Source: UBA8337 sp937907245 (GTDB taxonomy: Bacteria; Pseudomonadota; Alphaproteobacteria; RS24). Taken from it: a stretch of DNA of 64,000 nt. Each line of letters opens with the position of its first letter. Within the stretch, counting starts at the first letter, position 1. The position numbers were made by a program, and so were the translations under genes. Of the stretch, positions 50,792 through 59,042 are shown piece after piece. Where the stretch lies: contig OZ244774.1 of assembly GCA_965219485.1 (NCBI GenBank), positions 1,116,001 to 1,180,000 of the forward strand, given 5' to 3'. A model generated the notes under the pieces. That model was not told the DNA's origin. It saw only the letters and a list, made by a program, of their open reading frames with translations, and ran no database searches.

Positions 50792-51142
50792 TTAAAAAAG
50801 GCGCATCCCGAATTGCTGGTAAATTATATTAAACACATAAATCAGCCCGCCCGTAAGCGCAAGGCTGGCGCCAAAGGCCAAACCAAAACCAAGCTTTTGC
50901 AACAGCCAAGGAAACGCCAAAAACATGGGCAAAGTCGGCAAAACGAAAAACAAAGTGAAGCGCATGTGGCTTGCAATTTTCGCATCCGAAGCGCCCTCGC
51001 CCCACATCCACAGCACAATCAAAAAAGTGGTTATGGGCAGAGCGGCAATCATGCCCCCGAATTTATCGCTATGTTTGGCGACTTCCGAAATGCCCGCGAT
51101 GGCCAGCGCTGAGATGAAAATTTTCACGACAAAAAAACTCAT
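50792..51142 (-). CDS. DUF3147 family membrane protein
   Basis: 116 residues from the ATG at 51142, preceded by AGAGGTGG; the longer reading overlaps ppnP and lacks support. Four hydrophobic segments, with the conserved DKFGGMIAALPITTFLIVLW segment early in the protein, match DUF3147 small membrane proteins. Function unknown. Confidence 0.82.
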   Translation of the reverse strand: MSFFVVKIFISALAIAGISEVAKHSDKFGGMIAALPITTFLIVLWMWGEGASDAKIASHMRFTLFFVLPTLPMFLAFPWLLQKLGFGLAFGASLALTGGLIYVFNIIYQQFGMRLF

Positions 51143-51177
51143 ATCCACCTCTGCTTTCCTAGCCCGTAGGCCAAATT

Positions 51178-51501
51178 TTAGCTCAAATAAGTGCAGCAAT
51201 AATGGGTGATGCTAAGCACCCTCACCTTAAAGCTAGCCTCCGCTGGCACATGAAACACATGCGCTTGGCGAATGCTCAGCCAGTCGTCAGCACCGGGCAA
51301 AAGCACGTCCAGCTCGCCGGAAGAAATATCCATTTCCTCTGCGGCTTGTGTGCCAAATTCATACTCGCCTGGCAGCATAACACCGAGCGTTTTTTGGCTA
51401 CCATCGGCCAAAACAATTGTCCGGCTGGTTACTTTACCATCAAAATAAACATTGGCCTCGCGGGCCACCGATACGTTTTGAAACTCTAGCTCTTGGGACA
51501 T
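51178..51501 (-). CDS. ppnP: Pyrimidine/purine nucleoside phosphorylase PpnP
   Basis: 107-residue cupin-type protein of the DUF1255/PpnP family, which phosphorolyses several nucleosides. Signatures: ANVYFDGKVTSRTI, LGVMLPGEYEFGT, MDISSGELDVLLPG and FHVPAEASFKVRV. The N-terminus is about ten residues longer than in E. coli. It is 18 bp downstream of the DUF1330 gene, consistent with a nucleotide-salvage link to guaA. Confidence 0.9.
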   Translation of the reverse strand: MSQELEFQNVSVAREANVYFDGKVTSRTIVLADGSQKTLGVMLPGEYEFGTQAAEEMDISSGELDVLLPGADDWLSIRQAHVFHVPAEASFKVRVLSITHYCCTYLS

Positions 51502-51519
51502 ATAAAACTCTCACTTTGA

Positions 51520-51963
51520 CTATTCAGGGGATGGCGCAGAACACGCAAACAGGCTTCGGTATACCAGCCCCGCCTTGCGATGCACAATGGCTTCTTGGTA
51601 GGCGTCGCTATGAAACATATCGAGATAGGCTTGGCGCGACGGGTAATGAATAATAATCACTTCATCGGCATCACTATCGCCCACAAACCCCAGCTCCACC
51701 TCTTGGCGAAACGCCACCGAGCCACCTAGCGCAAAAATTAGCGGCCCCACAATCGCGCCATATTCAGCATAAGCCTCGCGACCCGTTCGAGCGGGCGCGT
51801 TCATTTCGGCCGGATATTCGGCTTGGTGTTTATATCGGATGATATTGACCATGGTAAACGGGCCATCGTCTCCGCGCGCCACAATTTGCGCGAGCGCTTC
51901 CAACTGCTGCTTGGTGGGTTCGGTTTTTGTAAGCCCGCCCTGGGTTTCCTGTTTTATTCCCAC
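51520..51963 (-). CDS. DUF1330 family protein
   Basis: 147 residues if it starts at the GTG at 51963, which overlaps the guaA stop by 10 bp. The first ATG would remove 37 residues including fold elements, so GTG (or a nearby TTG) is preferred. Core motifs: MVNIIRYK, AYAEYGAIVGPLIFALGG, DEVIIIHYPSRQAYLDMFHSDAYQ. Ferredoxin-like alpha+beta barrel family of unknown function. Confidence 0.82.
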   Translation of the reverse strand: MGIKQETQGGLTKTEPTKQQLEALAQIVARGDDGPFTMVNIIRYKHQAEYPAEMNAPARTGREAYAEYGAIVGPLIFALGGSVAFRQEVELGFVGDSDADEVIIIHYPSRQAYLDMFHSDAYQEAIVHRKAGLVYRSLFACSAPSPE

Positions 51964-53498
51964 TCAATCGTGCCCGGAGGTTTTGATGTAATGTCGTAGA
52001 CCACGCGGTTGATGCCCCGCACTTCGTTGATGATGCGCGTCGATACGCGGCCTAAAAACTCATGCGTGAAAGGATAGTAATCGGCCGTCATGCCATCTGT
52101 TGATGTTACGGCACGCAGCGCGCAAACATAGTCATACGTCCGGCTGTCGCCCATCACACCCACCGTGCGAACAGGCAGAAGCACCGCGAAAGCCTGCCAA
52201 ATTTCGTCGTAGAGGCCTTGTTTGCGAATTTCATCGAGATAAACCGTATCGGCTTTTCGTAAAATATCCAGTTTCTCGCCAGTAATTTCGCCCGGAATAC
52301 GAATGGCAAGGCCAGGGCCCGGAAACGGATGGCGCCCAACAAAGGCCTCAGGTAGACCTAACTCTTGGCCCAGCGCGCGCACTTCATCCTTGAATAATTC
52401 GCGCACAGGCTCGACCAAACTCATGTTCATCCGCTCAGGCAAGCCGCCCACATTATGGTGACTTTTAATCGTCACACTCGGCCCGCCGGTAAACGAGACG
52501 CTTTCGATAACATCTGGATACAACGTGCCTTGTGCCAAAAAGTCGGCTCCGCCTGCGGCTTTGGCTTCTTTTTCAAACACATCAATAAATGTGCCACCAA
52601 TGATTTTGCGCTTTTGCTCTGGGTCAGAGACGCCCTCTAATTTGCCGCGAAACAACTCAGCCGCATTATTATGCACCAGCTTAATGTTGAAATGATCGCG
52701 GAATAGCGTCACCACTTCTTCGCTTTCGCCAGCCCGCATCATGCCCGTGTCAACGTAGACGCAGGTTAATTGGTCGCCAATCGCTTCGTGCAAAAGCACC
52801 GCCACGACCGAGCTATCAACGCCGCCAGACAGTCCGCAAATCACGCGGCCCTCGCCCACTTGGGCGCGGATGTCGGCGATGGCTTTTTCGCGAAACGCCG
52901 CCATAGTCCAGTCGCCATGGCAACCGGCAATTTTATGGGTGAAGTTTTGCAGCATTTTGGCGCCATCTGGCGTATGCACCACTTCGGGATGAAACTGCAC
53001 GGCGTAAATTTTCTTCGCTTCATTGGCAATCGCCGCATAAGGCGCATTTTCAGAGGTGCCGATAATCTCGAAGCCCTCTGGCAATTGGCTTACGCGATCG
53101 CCATGACTCATCCAAACTTGCACGCTATCGCCAGCCTGCCCTACGCCATCAAACAGAGGCGAGGCGGTTTTGATGTCCAGCATGGCGCGGCCGAATTCTT
53201 GCTCGTCAGATTTTTCAACCGAGCCGCCCAATTGCGCACAAAGCGTCTGCTGGCCATAGCAAATACCCAAAATTGGCAATCCCGAAGCCAGAAGGCTCTC
53301 GGGCGCGCGCGGCGTATCTATGTCGGCCACCGAATTGGGCCCACCCGATAAAATAACCGCGCTGGGGTTCATCGCCGCAAAAGCTTTTTCGGCTGCATTA
53401 AACGGCGCAATTTCGCAATAAACACCGCTCTCTCGAACGCGCCGCGCAATCAGCTGCGTAACTTGCGAGCCGAAATCTACAATTAAAATACGATCCAT
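51954..53498 (-). CDS. guaA: GMP synthase (glutamine-hydrolysing)
   Basis: Converts XMP to GMP. 514 residues: class I glutamine amidotransferase with LGICYGQQ (nucleophile Cys about residue 80) and FHPEVVHT, then the ATP-pyrophosphatase domain with GLSGGVDSSV at about residues 222-231, and the C-terminal dimerisation domain ending KPPGTIEWE. It begins one base inside the stop of the TPR gene and belongs to the guaB-rsmB-TPR-guaA series. Confidence 0.98.
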   Translation of the reverse strand: MDRILIVDFGSQVTQLIARRVRESGVYCEIAPFNAAEKAFAAMNPSAVILSGGPNSVADIDTPRAPESLLASGLPILGICYGQQTLCAQLGGSVEKSDEQEFGRAMLDIKTASPLFDGVGQAGDSVQVWMSHGDRVSQLPEGFEIIGTSENAPYAAIANEAKKIYAVQFHPEVVHTPDGAKMLQNFTHKIAGCHGDWTMAAFREKAIADIRAQVGEGRVICGLSGGVDSSVVAVLLHEAIGDQLTCVYVDTGMMRAGESEEVVTLFRDHFNIKLVHNNAAELFRGKLEGVSDPEQKRKIIGGTFIDVFEKEAKAAGGADFLAQGTLYPDVIESVSFTGGPSVTIKSHHNVGGLPERMNMSLVEPVRELFKDEVRALGQELGLPEAFVGRHPFPGPGLAIRIPGEITGEKLDILRKADTVYLDEIRKQGLYDEIWQAFAVLLPVRTVGVMGDSRTYDYVCALRAVTSTDGMTADYYPFTHEFLGRVSTRIINEVRGINRVVYDITSKPPGTIEWE

Positions 53499-54004
53499 TA
53501 TTTGTCCTTTTTAGGGCTATCTGTCTTGGCGATATCGCTGTTCGCAATAGAGGCCGCAAGTTCATTGGCAGATTGGCAAGGCGCCGCACATAAACGACGC
53601 AAAACAGAGAGAGATTTTTCAGCCTGCTCAATGTCCTCAAGCGCCAGCGCCGCATCGCCTTGTAAGCGCAAGGCAACCAAATCACCGGGTTCAATATCCA
53701 AGCCTACGCTGATGAGACGAAGCGCTTCTTCTTGATTATCGAGCTTGCTTTGCGCTTGCCCCTTCACCACATAGGCGCGCGCATTTCCGGGGTTTGCCGT
53801 CAAAGCCAGGTTCAGCAATTCGTCCGCTTGCGCTGCCTTATTGGCCGCTAATTTCTGCTCAGCCTGGGTGACAAGGCGCGCCGATAAGCTGCGATAGCTA
53901 TCGGAAATAGCCGCCGCAGGGCTGAGGCTCGCCAAGCTAAGCCCGACGGTGAACCCGAGGGCTAAACGAAAACTGGAAAAGGATAGGGTCATAAGCTGTC
54001 TCAT
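53498..54004 (-). CDS. Exported TPR-repeat protein
   Basis: 168 residues; signal peptide (about 1-32, cleavage after Ala-Ala-Ala) followed by two to three TPR units (QADELLNLALTANPGNARAY, EEALRLISVGLDIEPGDLVAL). Probably a periplasmic scaffold; no enzyme motif. Shares one base with guaA (TAATG) and sits between rsmB-like and guaA genes. Confidence 0.78.
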   Translation of the reverse strand: MRQLMTLSFSSFRLALGFTVGLSLASLSPAAAISDSYRSLSARLVTQAEQKLAANKAAQADELLNLALTANPGNARAYVVKGQAQSKLDNQEEALRLISVGLDIEPGDLVALRLQGDAALALEDIEQAEKSLSVLRRLCAAPCQSANELAASIANSDIAKTDSPKKDK

Positions 54005-54041
54005 AGAATTTAGAAGATGTTTTATCTTAGCTCAACTTGGC

Positions 54042-55289
54042 TCAACTGGTGGAAACATTTTGCAAGACCGCACAATATAAGCCATCCGTATCGCTGTTCA
54101 TCGGATGCAATTGCATTTGCCCCTTTTGCCCAAATGGCAAAACCGTTTCCGACAACTGAAAACCCGGGGTTTCTTGCAAAAACTTGTCGATCTGTTGGCC
54201 GTTCTCCGACGCCAAAATAGAGCACGTGATATACACCAAACGCCCGCCCGGCTGCACCAGCAAGGCACTTTCCGTCAAAATATCTGCCTGCATCTGATGC
54301 AGCTCTGCCAAATCTTCTGGCGTCAACCGCCATTTGGTTTCTGGCGAACGGCGCCAGCGACCTGTGCCGCTGCATGGCACATCGGCGACCACTAAATCGC
54401 AGCCTTCGGTAAAGTCCAGCACTTGCGCAGGCTTTACAATTTGCAAAATATCCACGCCCGCGCGTTTGGCTCTTGGGCGTTGGCCGTTCATCCGTCCGGC
54501 AATCGCGTCATGCACCAGCAGCACACCTTGGTTTTCCATTTGCGCGGCCAGCGCCAAAGCTTTGCCGCCTGCGCCCGCACAAAAATCCATCACGGTTTGG
54601 CCAGGCTGAGCGTCACAAACTTGCGCCACCCATTGCGCGCCCGCATCTTGCACCTCAATCAGGCCTTGCTTGAAGGCCTCGCTATCGACCAAACGCGGGG
54701 TGCCTTCAAAGCGCAAAGCGGTTTCCACATGGGCGTGCGGCACGGGCTCAAAGCCCTCCTCTTGCAAGGCCGCCATCGCGCCCTCGCGATCGGTTTTGAG
54801 TAAGTTCACCCGAACATCTACTGGCGCCCGCTCGCGCATGGCCAGCAGCACAGCCTCTGTATCGTCGCCCAATTGGGCTTCGATATCGCCCAGCAGCCAA
54901 TCTGGCACTGAATAGTGCCCCGCCTTATCTTGCGACACATCGCGCTCGAGGGCTTGGGTGAGCTTTTCTAAGCTCTCCTCATCTAGAGGTTGCGGCGCAT
55001 GAGCGCTGCCATCGGCCAAGGCCAAGGCAGCTTCTGGCGTTTCGCCTTCTAGCTGAATGGTGGCCAAAAGGCTTACCAGCAAAGCATCATCATCTTGCAG
55101 CCGCACGGTTAGCGAGCCGTAGTTACGCAAAATTGCGAACAATCGGTTGGAGATATCCCGCCGGTCTTTCGAGCCCGCATAACGGTTTTGCCGACCCCAG
55201 TTTTGCATAATGCGGTCGGCAGGGGTCGCGTCCACCATGACGGTGTTGAGCAAATCAGAAAGAGCCTGCAGGCGTGCGGCGGGCCGCAC
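54042..55289 (-). CDS. RsmB/NOP family rRNA cytosine-5 methyltransferase
   Basis: 415 residues: N-terminal NusB-like helical domain (about 1-130) and a SAM-dependent methyltransferase with MDFCAGAGGKALALA, the Pro-Cys motif ADVPCSGTGRWRR and the catalytic YITCSIL. The start is GTG and shares one base with the guaB stop (TAGTG). Closest by architecture to RsmB, but the target base is not certain. Confidence 0.9.
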   Translation of the reverse strand: MRPAARLQALSDLLNTVMVDATPADRIMQNWGRQNRYAGSKDRRDISNRLFAILRNYGSLTVRLQDDDALLVSLLATIQLEGETPEAALALADGSAHAPQPLDEESLEKLTQALERDVSQDKAGHYSVPDWLLGDIEAQLGDDTEAVLLAMRERAPVDVRVNLLKTDREGAMAALQEEGFEPVPHAHVETALRFEGTPRLVDSEAFKQGLIEVQDAGAQWVAQVCDAQPGQTVMDFCAGAGGKALALAAQMENQGVLLVHDAIAGRMNGQRPRAKRAGVDILQIVKPAQVLDFTEGCDLVVADVPCSGTGRWRRSPETKWRLTPEDLAELHQMQADILTESALLVQPGGRLVYITCSILASENGQQIDKFLQETPGFQLSETVLPFGQKGQMQLHPMNSDTDGLYCAVLQNVSTS

Positions 55290-56752
55290 TAGTTTTTACC
55301 TGACCCCGGATAGTTCGGCGCCTCACGGGTAATCGTTACGTCGTGAACATGGCTTTCGACCAGCGAGGCCGAACTCATCCGAACAAATTTGGCACCGGCA
55401 TGCAAATCAGCAATCGTGGCCGAACCCGTGTAGCCCATGGCGGCGCGAAGGCCACCGACCAATTGGTGAATAACCTGCTCCACCGGCCCCTTGAACGGAA
55501 TTTGACCTTCAATTCCCTCTGGCACCAGCTTATGGCTGTCAGAAATATCTTGCTGGAAATAGCGATCTGCCGAGCCGCGCGCCATGGCGCCAACCGAGCC
55601 CATGCCGCGATAGGCTTTATAGGAACGCCCCTGATATAAAAACACTTCGCCGGGGCTTTCGGCTGTGCCTGCCAGCAGCGAGCCAACCATGACGCAGCTT
55701 GCGCCAGCGGCCATGGCTTTGGCGAGGTCACCCGAATATTTAATGCCGCCATCGGCAATCACTGGAATTTGAGCCGCCTTGGCTGCTTCCACGGCATCCA
55801 TAATGGCGGTGAGTTGCGGCACGCCCACGCCAGCGACAACGCGCGTGGTGCAAATAGAGCCAGGCCCAATGCCCACTTTAATGGCATCGGCGCCTGCATC
55901 GATGAGCGATTGCGCGCCATCTTTGGTGGCCACATTGCCAGCCATCACTTGAATGGAAGACGAGAGTTTTTTAATCCGTCGCACGGCTTCTCCAACCATC
56001 GCCGAATGGCCATGGGCGGTATCGACAACAATCAAATCGACGCCAGCATCAACCAGCGCTTCCGTACGAGCAAAACCATCCTCACCCACGGTTGTCGCCG
56101 CTGCCACGCGCAAACGACCCCGGTCATCTTTGGCCGCATTGGGGTGCAATTGCGCTTTTTCCATATCCTTGACGGTGATGAGGCCAATGCAACGATAGGC
56201 ATCATCCACCACCAGAAGTTTCTCAATACGGTGCTTATGCAGCAAACGCTTAGCTTCATCATGGTCGACTTCTTCGCGCACCGTGATGAGGTTTTCATGG
56301 GTCATTAATTCTGAGACTTTTTGGTTCGGGTTGGATGCAAAACGAACATCCCGATTGGTCAGAATACCCACTAATTTACCGTTATCTTCGGTGACGGGAA
56401 CGCCAGAAATTTTATTGGCGGTCATTAACTCTAAGGCTTCGGCTAATTTAGCTTTCGGGCCAATGGTCAATGGGTTGACCACCATGCCGCTTTCGAATTT
56501 CTTTACTTTCACCACTTCGGCCGCTTGTTCGGCTGGTGTTAAATTGCGGTGTAAAACGCCAATGCCACCGGCTTGCGCCATGGCAATCGCCATTTCGCTT
56601 TCGGTAACGGTATCCATGGCGGAGGCCAGCAATGGGATGCCTAATTGGATGGTTTTGGTAACTTGTGTCGTCGTATCGGCTTGGCTCGGCATGATGTTAG
56701 AAGCGGCCGGCTCTAGCAATACGTCATCAAAGGTAAGGGCTTCACGAAACAT
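55289..56752 (-). CDS. guaB: Inosine-5'-monophosphate dehydrogenase
   Basis: First step from IMP to GMP. 487 residues: TIM barrel with two inserted CBS domains (about residues 90-205). Active-site loop GIGPGSICTTRVVAGVG with the catalytic Cys about residue 303, and the flap with GAMARGSADRYFQ. Start MFREALTFDDVLLEPA is typical. Heads the minus-strand series with rsmB-like, TPR and guaA. Confidence 0.98.
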   Translation of the reverse strand: MFREALTFDDVLLEPAASNIMPSQADTTTQVTKTIQLGIPLLASAMDTVTESEMAIAMAQAGGIGVLHRNLTPAEQAAEVVKVKKFESGMVVNPLTIGPKAKLAEALELMTANKISGVPVTEDNGKLVGILTNRDVRFASNPNQKVSELMTHENLITVREEVDHDEAKRLLHKHRIEKLLVVDDAYRCIGLITVKDMEKAQLHPNAAKDDRGRLRVAAATTVGEDGFARTEALVDAGVDLIVVDTAHGHSAMVGEAVRRIKKLSSSIQVMAGNVATKDGAQSLIDAGADAIKVGIGPGSICTTRVVAGVGVPQLTAIMDAVEAAKAAQIPVIADGGIKYSGDLAKAMAAGASCVMVGSLLAGTAESPGEVFLYQGRSYKAYRGMGSVGAMARGSADRYFQQDISDSHKLVPEGIEGQIPFKGPVEQVIHQLVGGLRAAMGYTGSATIADLHAGAKFVRMSSASLVESHVHDVTITREAPNYPGSGKN

Positions 56753-56846
56753 AGGTCAAATCCTCTTGGGTCTGGAGGTGCATTTGACGAGTTCATGTAT
56801 CACTTATTTACGGCTTGTGGCAAAAAATATCTTACCCCCGCAAAAA

Positions 56847-57584
56847 TCAGCCATTTTCCGGTGGATAAGCCTCTACCGGCTCGCCCTTAAAATCCATCGC
56901 GATGACATAGAGTTCTACCGATTCTTTGCGGCTGGCTTTTGGCTTCATATGATAGACTTGGCGAAAGCGTTTTTTCAGCTCATCCAAAAGCTCCCGCGAG
57001 GCGCCGCCTTGGAACACTTTTGCGCAAAAAGCCCCGCCTGGTTTCAGCGCTTCAAAAGCAAACCAAGCGGCCGTTTCGGCCAGAGCCATCGTACGTAAAT
57101 GGTCGGTTTGGCGATGCCCCGTAACCGCCGCCGCCATATCGGATATCACCACATCGGCACGTCGACCCGCCAGCTCACGAACTTTTTGCGGCGCGCTATC
57201 TTCGAGGAAATCGAGTTGCAAAAACTCCACCCCTTGCAGCGGCTCCATGTCTTGCAAATCAATGGCAGCCACAAAGCCTTTGTTTTTCAAAGCTCCCACA
57301 CGTTGTGCCGCCACTTGCGCCCAGCCACCTGGCGCGCAGCCAAGGTCGATGACACAAGCGCCCGGCTTGAAGAACTTAAAGCGGTCATCCATTTCAATAA
57401 TTTTATAAGCGGCACGAGAGCGATAGCCATCTGATTTGGCGGCCGCCACATAAGGGTCATTGAGTTGGCGTTCCAGCCAGCGCGTCGAGGAGAGCTTGCG
57501 CCCCCTAGCGGTTTTCACCCGCTCACGCATTCGGTCGCCGCGCCTTTGTCCATCGCCAACGCCCGGCCCTTTTTTATCCGTCAT
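56847..57584 (-). CDS. rlmE: 23S rRNA 2'-O-methyltransferase RlmE (FtsJ)
   Basis: Methylates U2552 of 23S rRNA. 245 residues. SRAAYKIIEMDDRFKFF with the catalytic Lys, CVIDLGCAPGGWAQVAAQRV for SAM, and VISDMAAAVTGHRQTDH with the catalytic Asp. The basic N-terminus (about 35 residues) is longer than in E. coli, as usual in alphaproteobacteria. It is 14 bp downstream of the second Ppx/GppA gene. Confidence 0.96.
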   Translation of the reverse strand: MTDKKGPGVGDGQRRGDRMRERVKTARGRKLSSTRWLERQLNDPYVAAAKSDGYRSRAAYKIIEMDDRFKFFKPGACVIDLGCAPGGWAQVAAQRVGALKNKGFVAAIDLQDMEPLQGVEFLQLDFLEDSAPQKVRELAGRRADVVISDMAAAVTGHRQTDHLRTMALAETAAWFAFEALKPGGAFCAKVFQGGASRELLDELKKRFRQVYHMKPKASRKESVELYVIAMDFKGEPVEAYPPENG

Positions 57585-57598
57585 TTCACTTATCCCTT

Positions 57599-58807
57599 TT
57601 AGGCGCTGCCGTTTTCAGAACCTGTTTGCGCGCTGGGGCGGTTTCGCCCTCGGTTGCCACGGTTTCGTCGGCTCCGACGCATATCTTTCTTTATCATACG
57701 CAGCAATAGGCCTTCGCGTAACCCACGATCTGCGACCGAAACTTTCGCTACCGGCCAGCGCGTATGAATGGCCTCTAAAACCGCACAGCCAGACAGCACT
57801 AAATCGGCGCGCTGGGCGCCAATGCAAGGATTCTCGGCCAATTGGTCGCGGCTCATATTACGCAGATTACCAATCACCTTCGTAACATTTTCCGCCGATA
57901 TGGTGCAGCCATCGACGACATTGCGATCATAGCGCGCGAGCCCCAATTGCACCGCCGCCAAAGTGGTGACCGTGCCCGACGTGCCGATAATTTGCACGCG
58001 GCTCATATCCACCATATCGGATTGACGGTCCATAAAGGCCTTTAAGCGGGTTTCGCTCTCTTCCAACATGCCTTCATAGCCATGTTCATGTGGCCCCGGG
58101 CCCGCGTGGCGCTCCGAGAGCCGCACCACGCCAAGCGGCACGCTGTCGCTGTCTATCAATTTGAAGAAATCATTGTTTTGTGGCGACGCCGAATTTTGCC
58201 GCGACATACGGCTTATCTCTGTGCTGCCGCCACCGATATCATATAAAATAATATCATCGACATTTTCATCAAACAAAGAACCGCAGCCAATCGCGGCCAA
58301 TTCGGCTTCGGCTTGGCCATCGATAATTTCCATCCGCAATCCGGTTTCTTTGCGCACGCGCTCGATAAAAGCGGCGCCATTGCTGGCTCCGCGACACGCC
58401 TCGGTCGCCACACAACGCAGACGCACGACATTGGCACGCCTAATTTTGCTGGCCGCAATTCGCAAAGCTGCAAGCGTTCGCTCCATCGCCGCTTCGGATA
58501 ATTCGCCGCTGGCCTCTAGTCCTTCGCCAAGACGGACGATGCGCGAGAAACTATCTCGCACCCGAAACCCAAGCCCGCCCGAGCGCTCGACGATGAGCAG
58601 GCGGCAATTATTTGTACCCAAATCGACAGCGGCATAAAGGCGCGTTTTTTGCGGCCGTTGACCGGATTTTCTCCGGGAGCCAGAGTTGTTTCTTGAGGAT
58701 GGCGCGCCCTTGGTTTCAAAATCAGGCTTTTGAGAGGCAGAGGACGCGCTATCTTTGGAGCTGTCTCTACCCTGCATGTCTCTGCCCTGCATGTCTGAAT
58801 CTTGCAT
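57599..58807 (-). CDS. Ppx/GppA family phosphatase (second paralogue)
   Basis: 402 residues from the ATG at 58807, preceded by AGGAATT; a longer in-frame start would be TTG. The first 55 residues are low complexity and include the short repeat MQGRDMQGRD and a Ser/Lys/Arg-rich stretch. The catalytic core starts AAVDLGTNNCRLLIVE and continues with ATEACRGASNG, IDGQAEAELAAIG and YDIGGGSTEISR. The C-terminus is basic. It lacks the HD-like extension of the first paralogue. The pairing with rlmE is common in alphaproteobacteria; the substrate may be pppGpp or polyphosphate. Confidence 0.92.
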   Translation of the reverse strand: MQDSDMQGRDMQGRDSSKDSASSASQKPDFETKGAPSSRNNSGSRRKSGQRPQKTRLYAAVDLGTNNCRLLIVERSGGLGFRVRDSFSRIVRLGEGLEASGELSEAAMERTLAALRIAASKIRRANVVRLRCVATEACRGASNGAAFIERVRKETGLRMEIIDGQAEAELAAIGCGSLFDENVDDIILYDIGGGSTEISRMSRQNSASPQNNDFFKLIDSDSVPLGVVRLSERHAGPGPHEHGYEGMLEESETRLKAFMDRQSDMVDMSRVQIIGTSGTVTTLAAVQLGLARYDRNVVDGCTISAENVTKVIGNLRNMSRDQLAENPCIGAQRADLVLSGCAVLEAIHTRWPVAKVSVADRGLREGLLLRMIKKDMRRSRRNRGNRGRNRPSAQTGSENGSA

Positions 58808-58984
58808 GTCTAATTCCTGTGCTGGCGGGAAAATTTCGCCAGATCGACACGCCCAAAACGTGCGGTTGAAAAAAGGATAGAATATTTGGCAAGAGGCAAG
58901 CAAGCTAAATACACCAAATTATTTGCCTTTCCTCAAAACCATGTTAGTTTTTCGTCCCAGTAATGCTGGGTTCTCCGTTGATAG

Positions 58985-59042
58985 GAGGAGGCTGGCTTTT
59001 GTGCCCAAAGCAACACGCGTTGCCATTTAGTAAGGAAGCTTT
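58985..59042 (+). promoter_or_regulatory. Candidate SAM-V riboswitch controlling metY
   Basis: Immediately before the metY ATG. Visible parts: GGC (58994-58996) pairing GCC (59003-59005); the hairpin GCAAC (59010-59014) and GTTGC (59019-59023) with a four-base loop; AAAGC (59007-59011) complementary to GCTTT (59038-59042), which would form a pseudoknot; and TTTAGTAAGGAAGC containing the ribosome site. This agrees with my memory of the SAM-V class, known before met genes in marine alphaproteobacteria and acting by hiding the ribosome site. A second hairpin CCCAG/CTGGG lies upstream near 58956-58970. Confidence 0.7.

Noticed and set aside
58956..58970. Intrinsic terminator in the metY leader (CCCAG/CTGGG hairpin)
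   Set aside because: The stem is only five pairs and no T-run follows, so attenuation is not supported.
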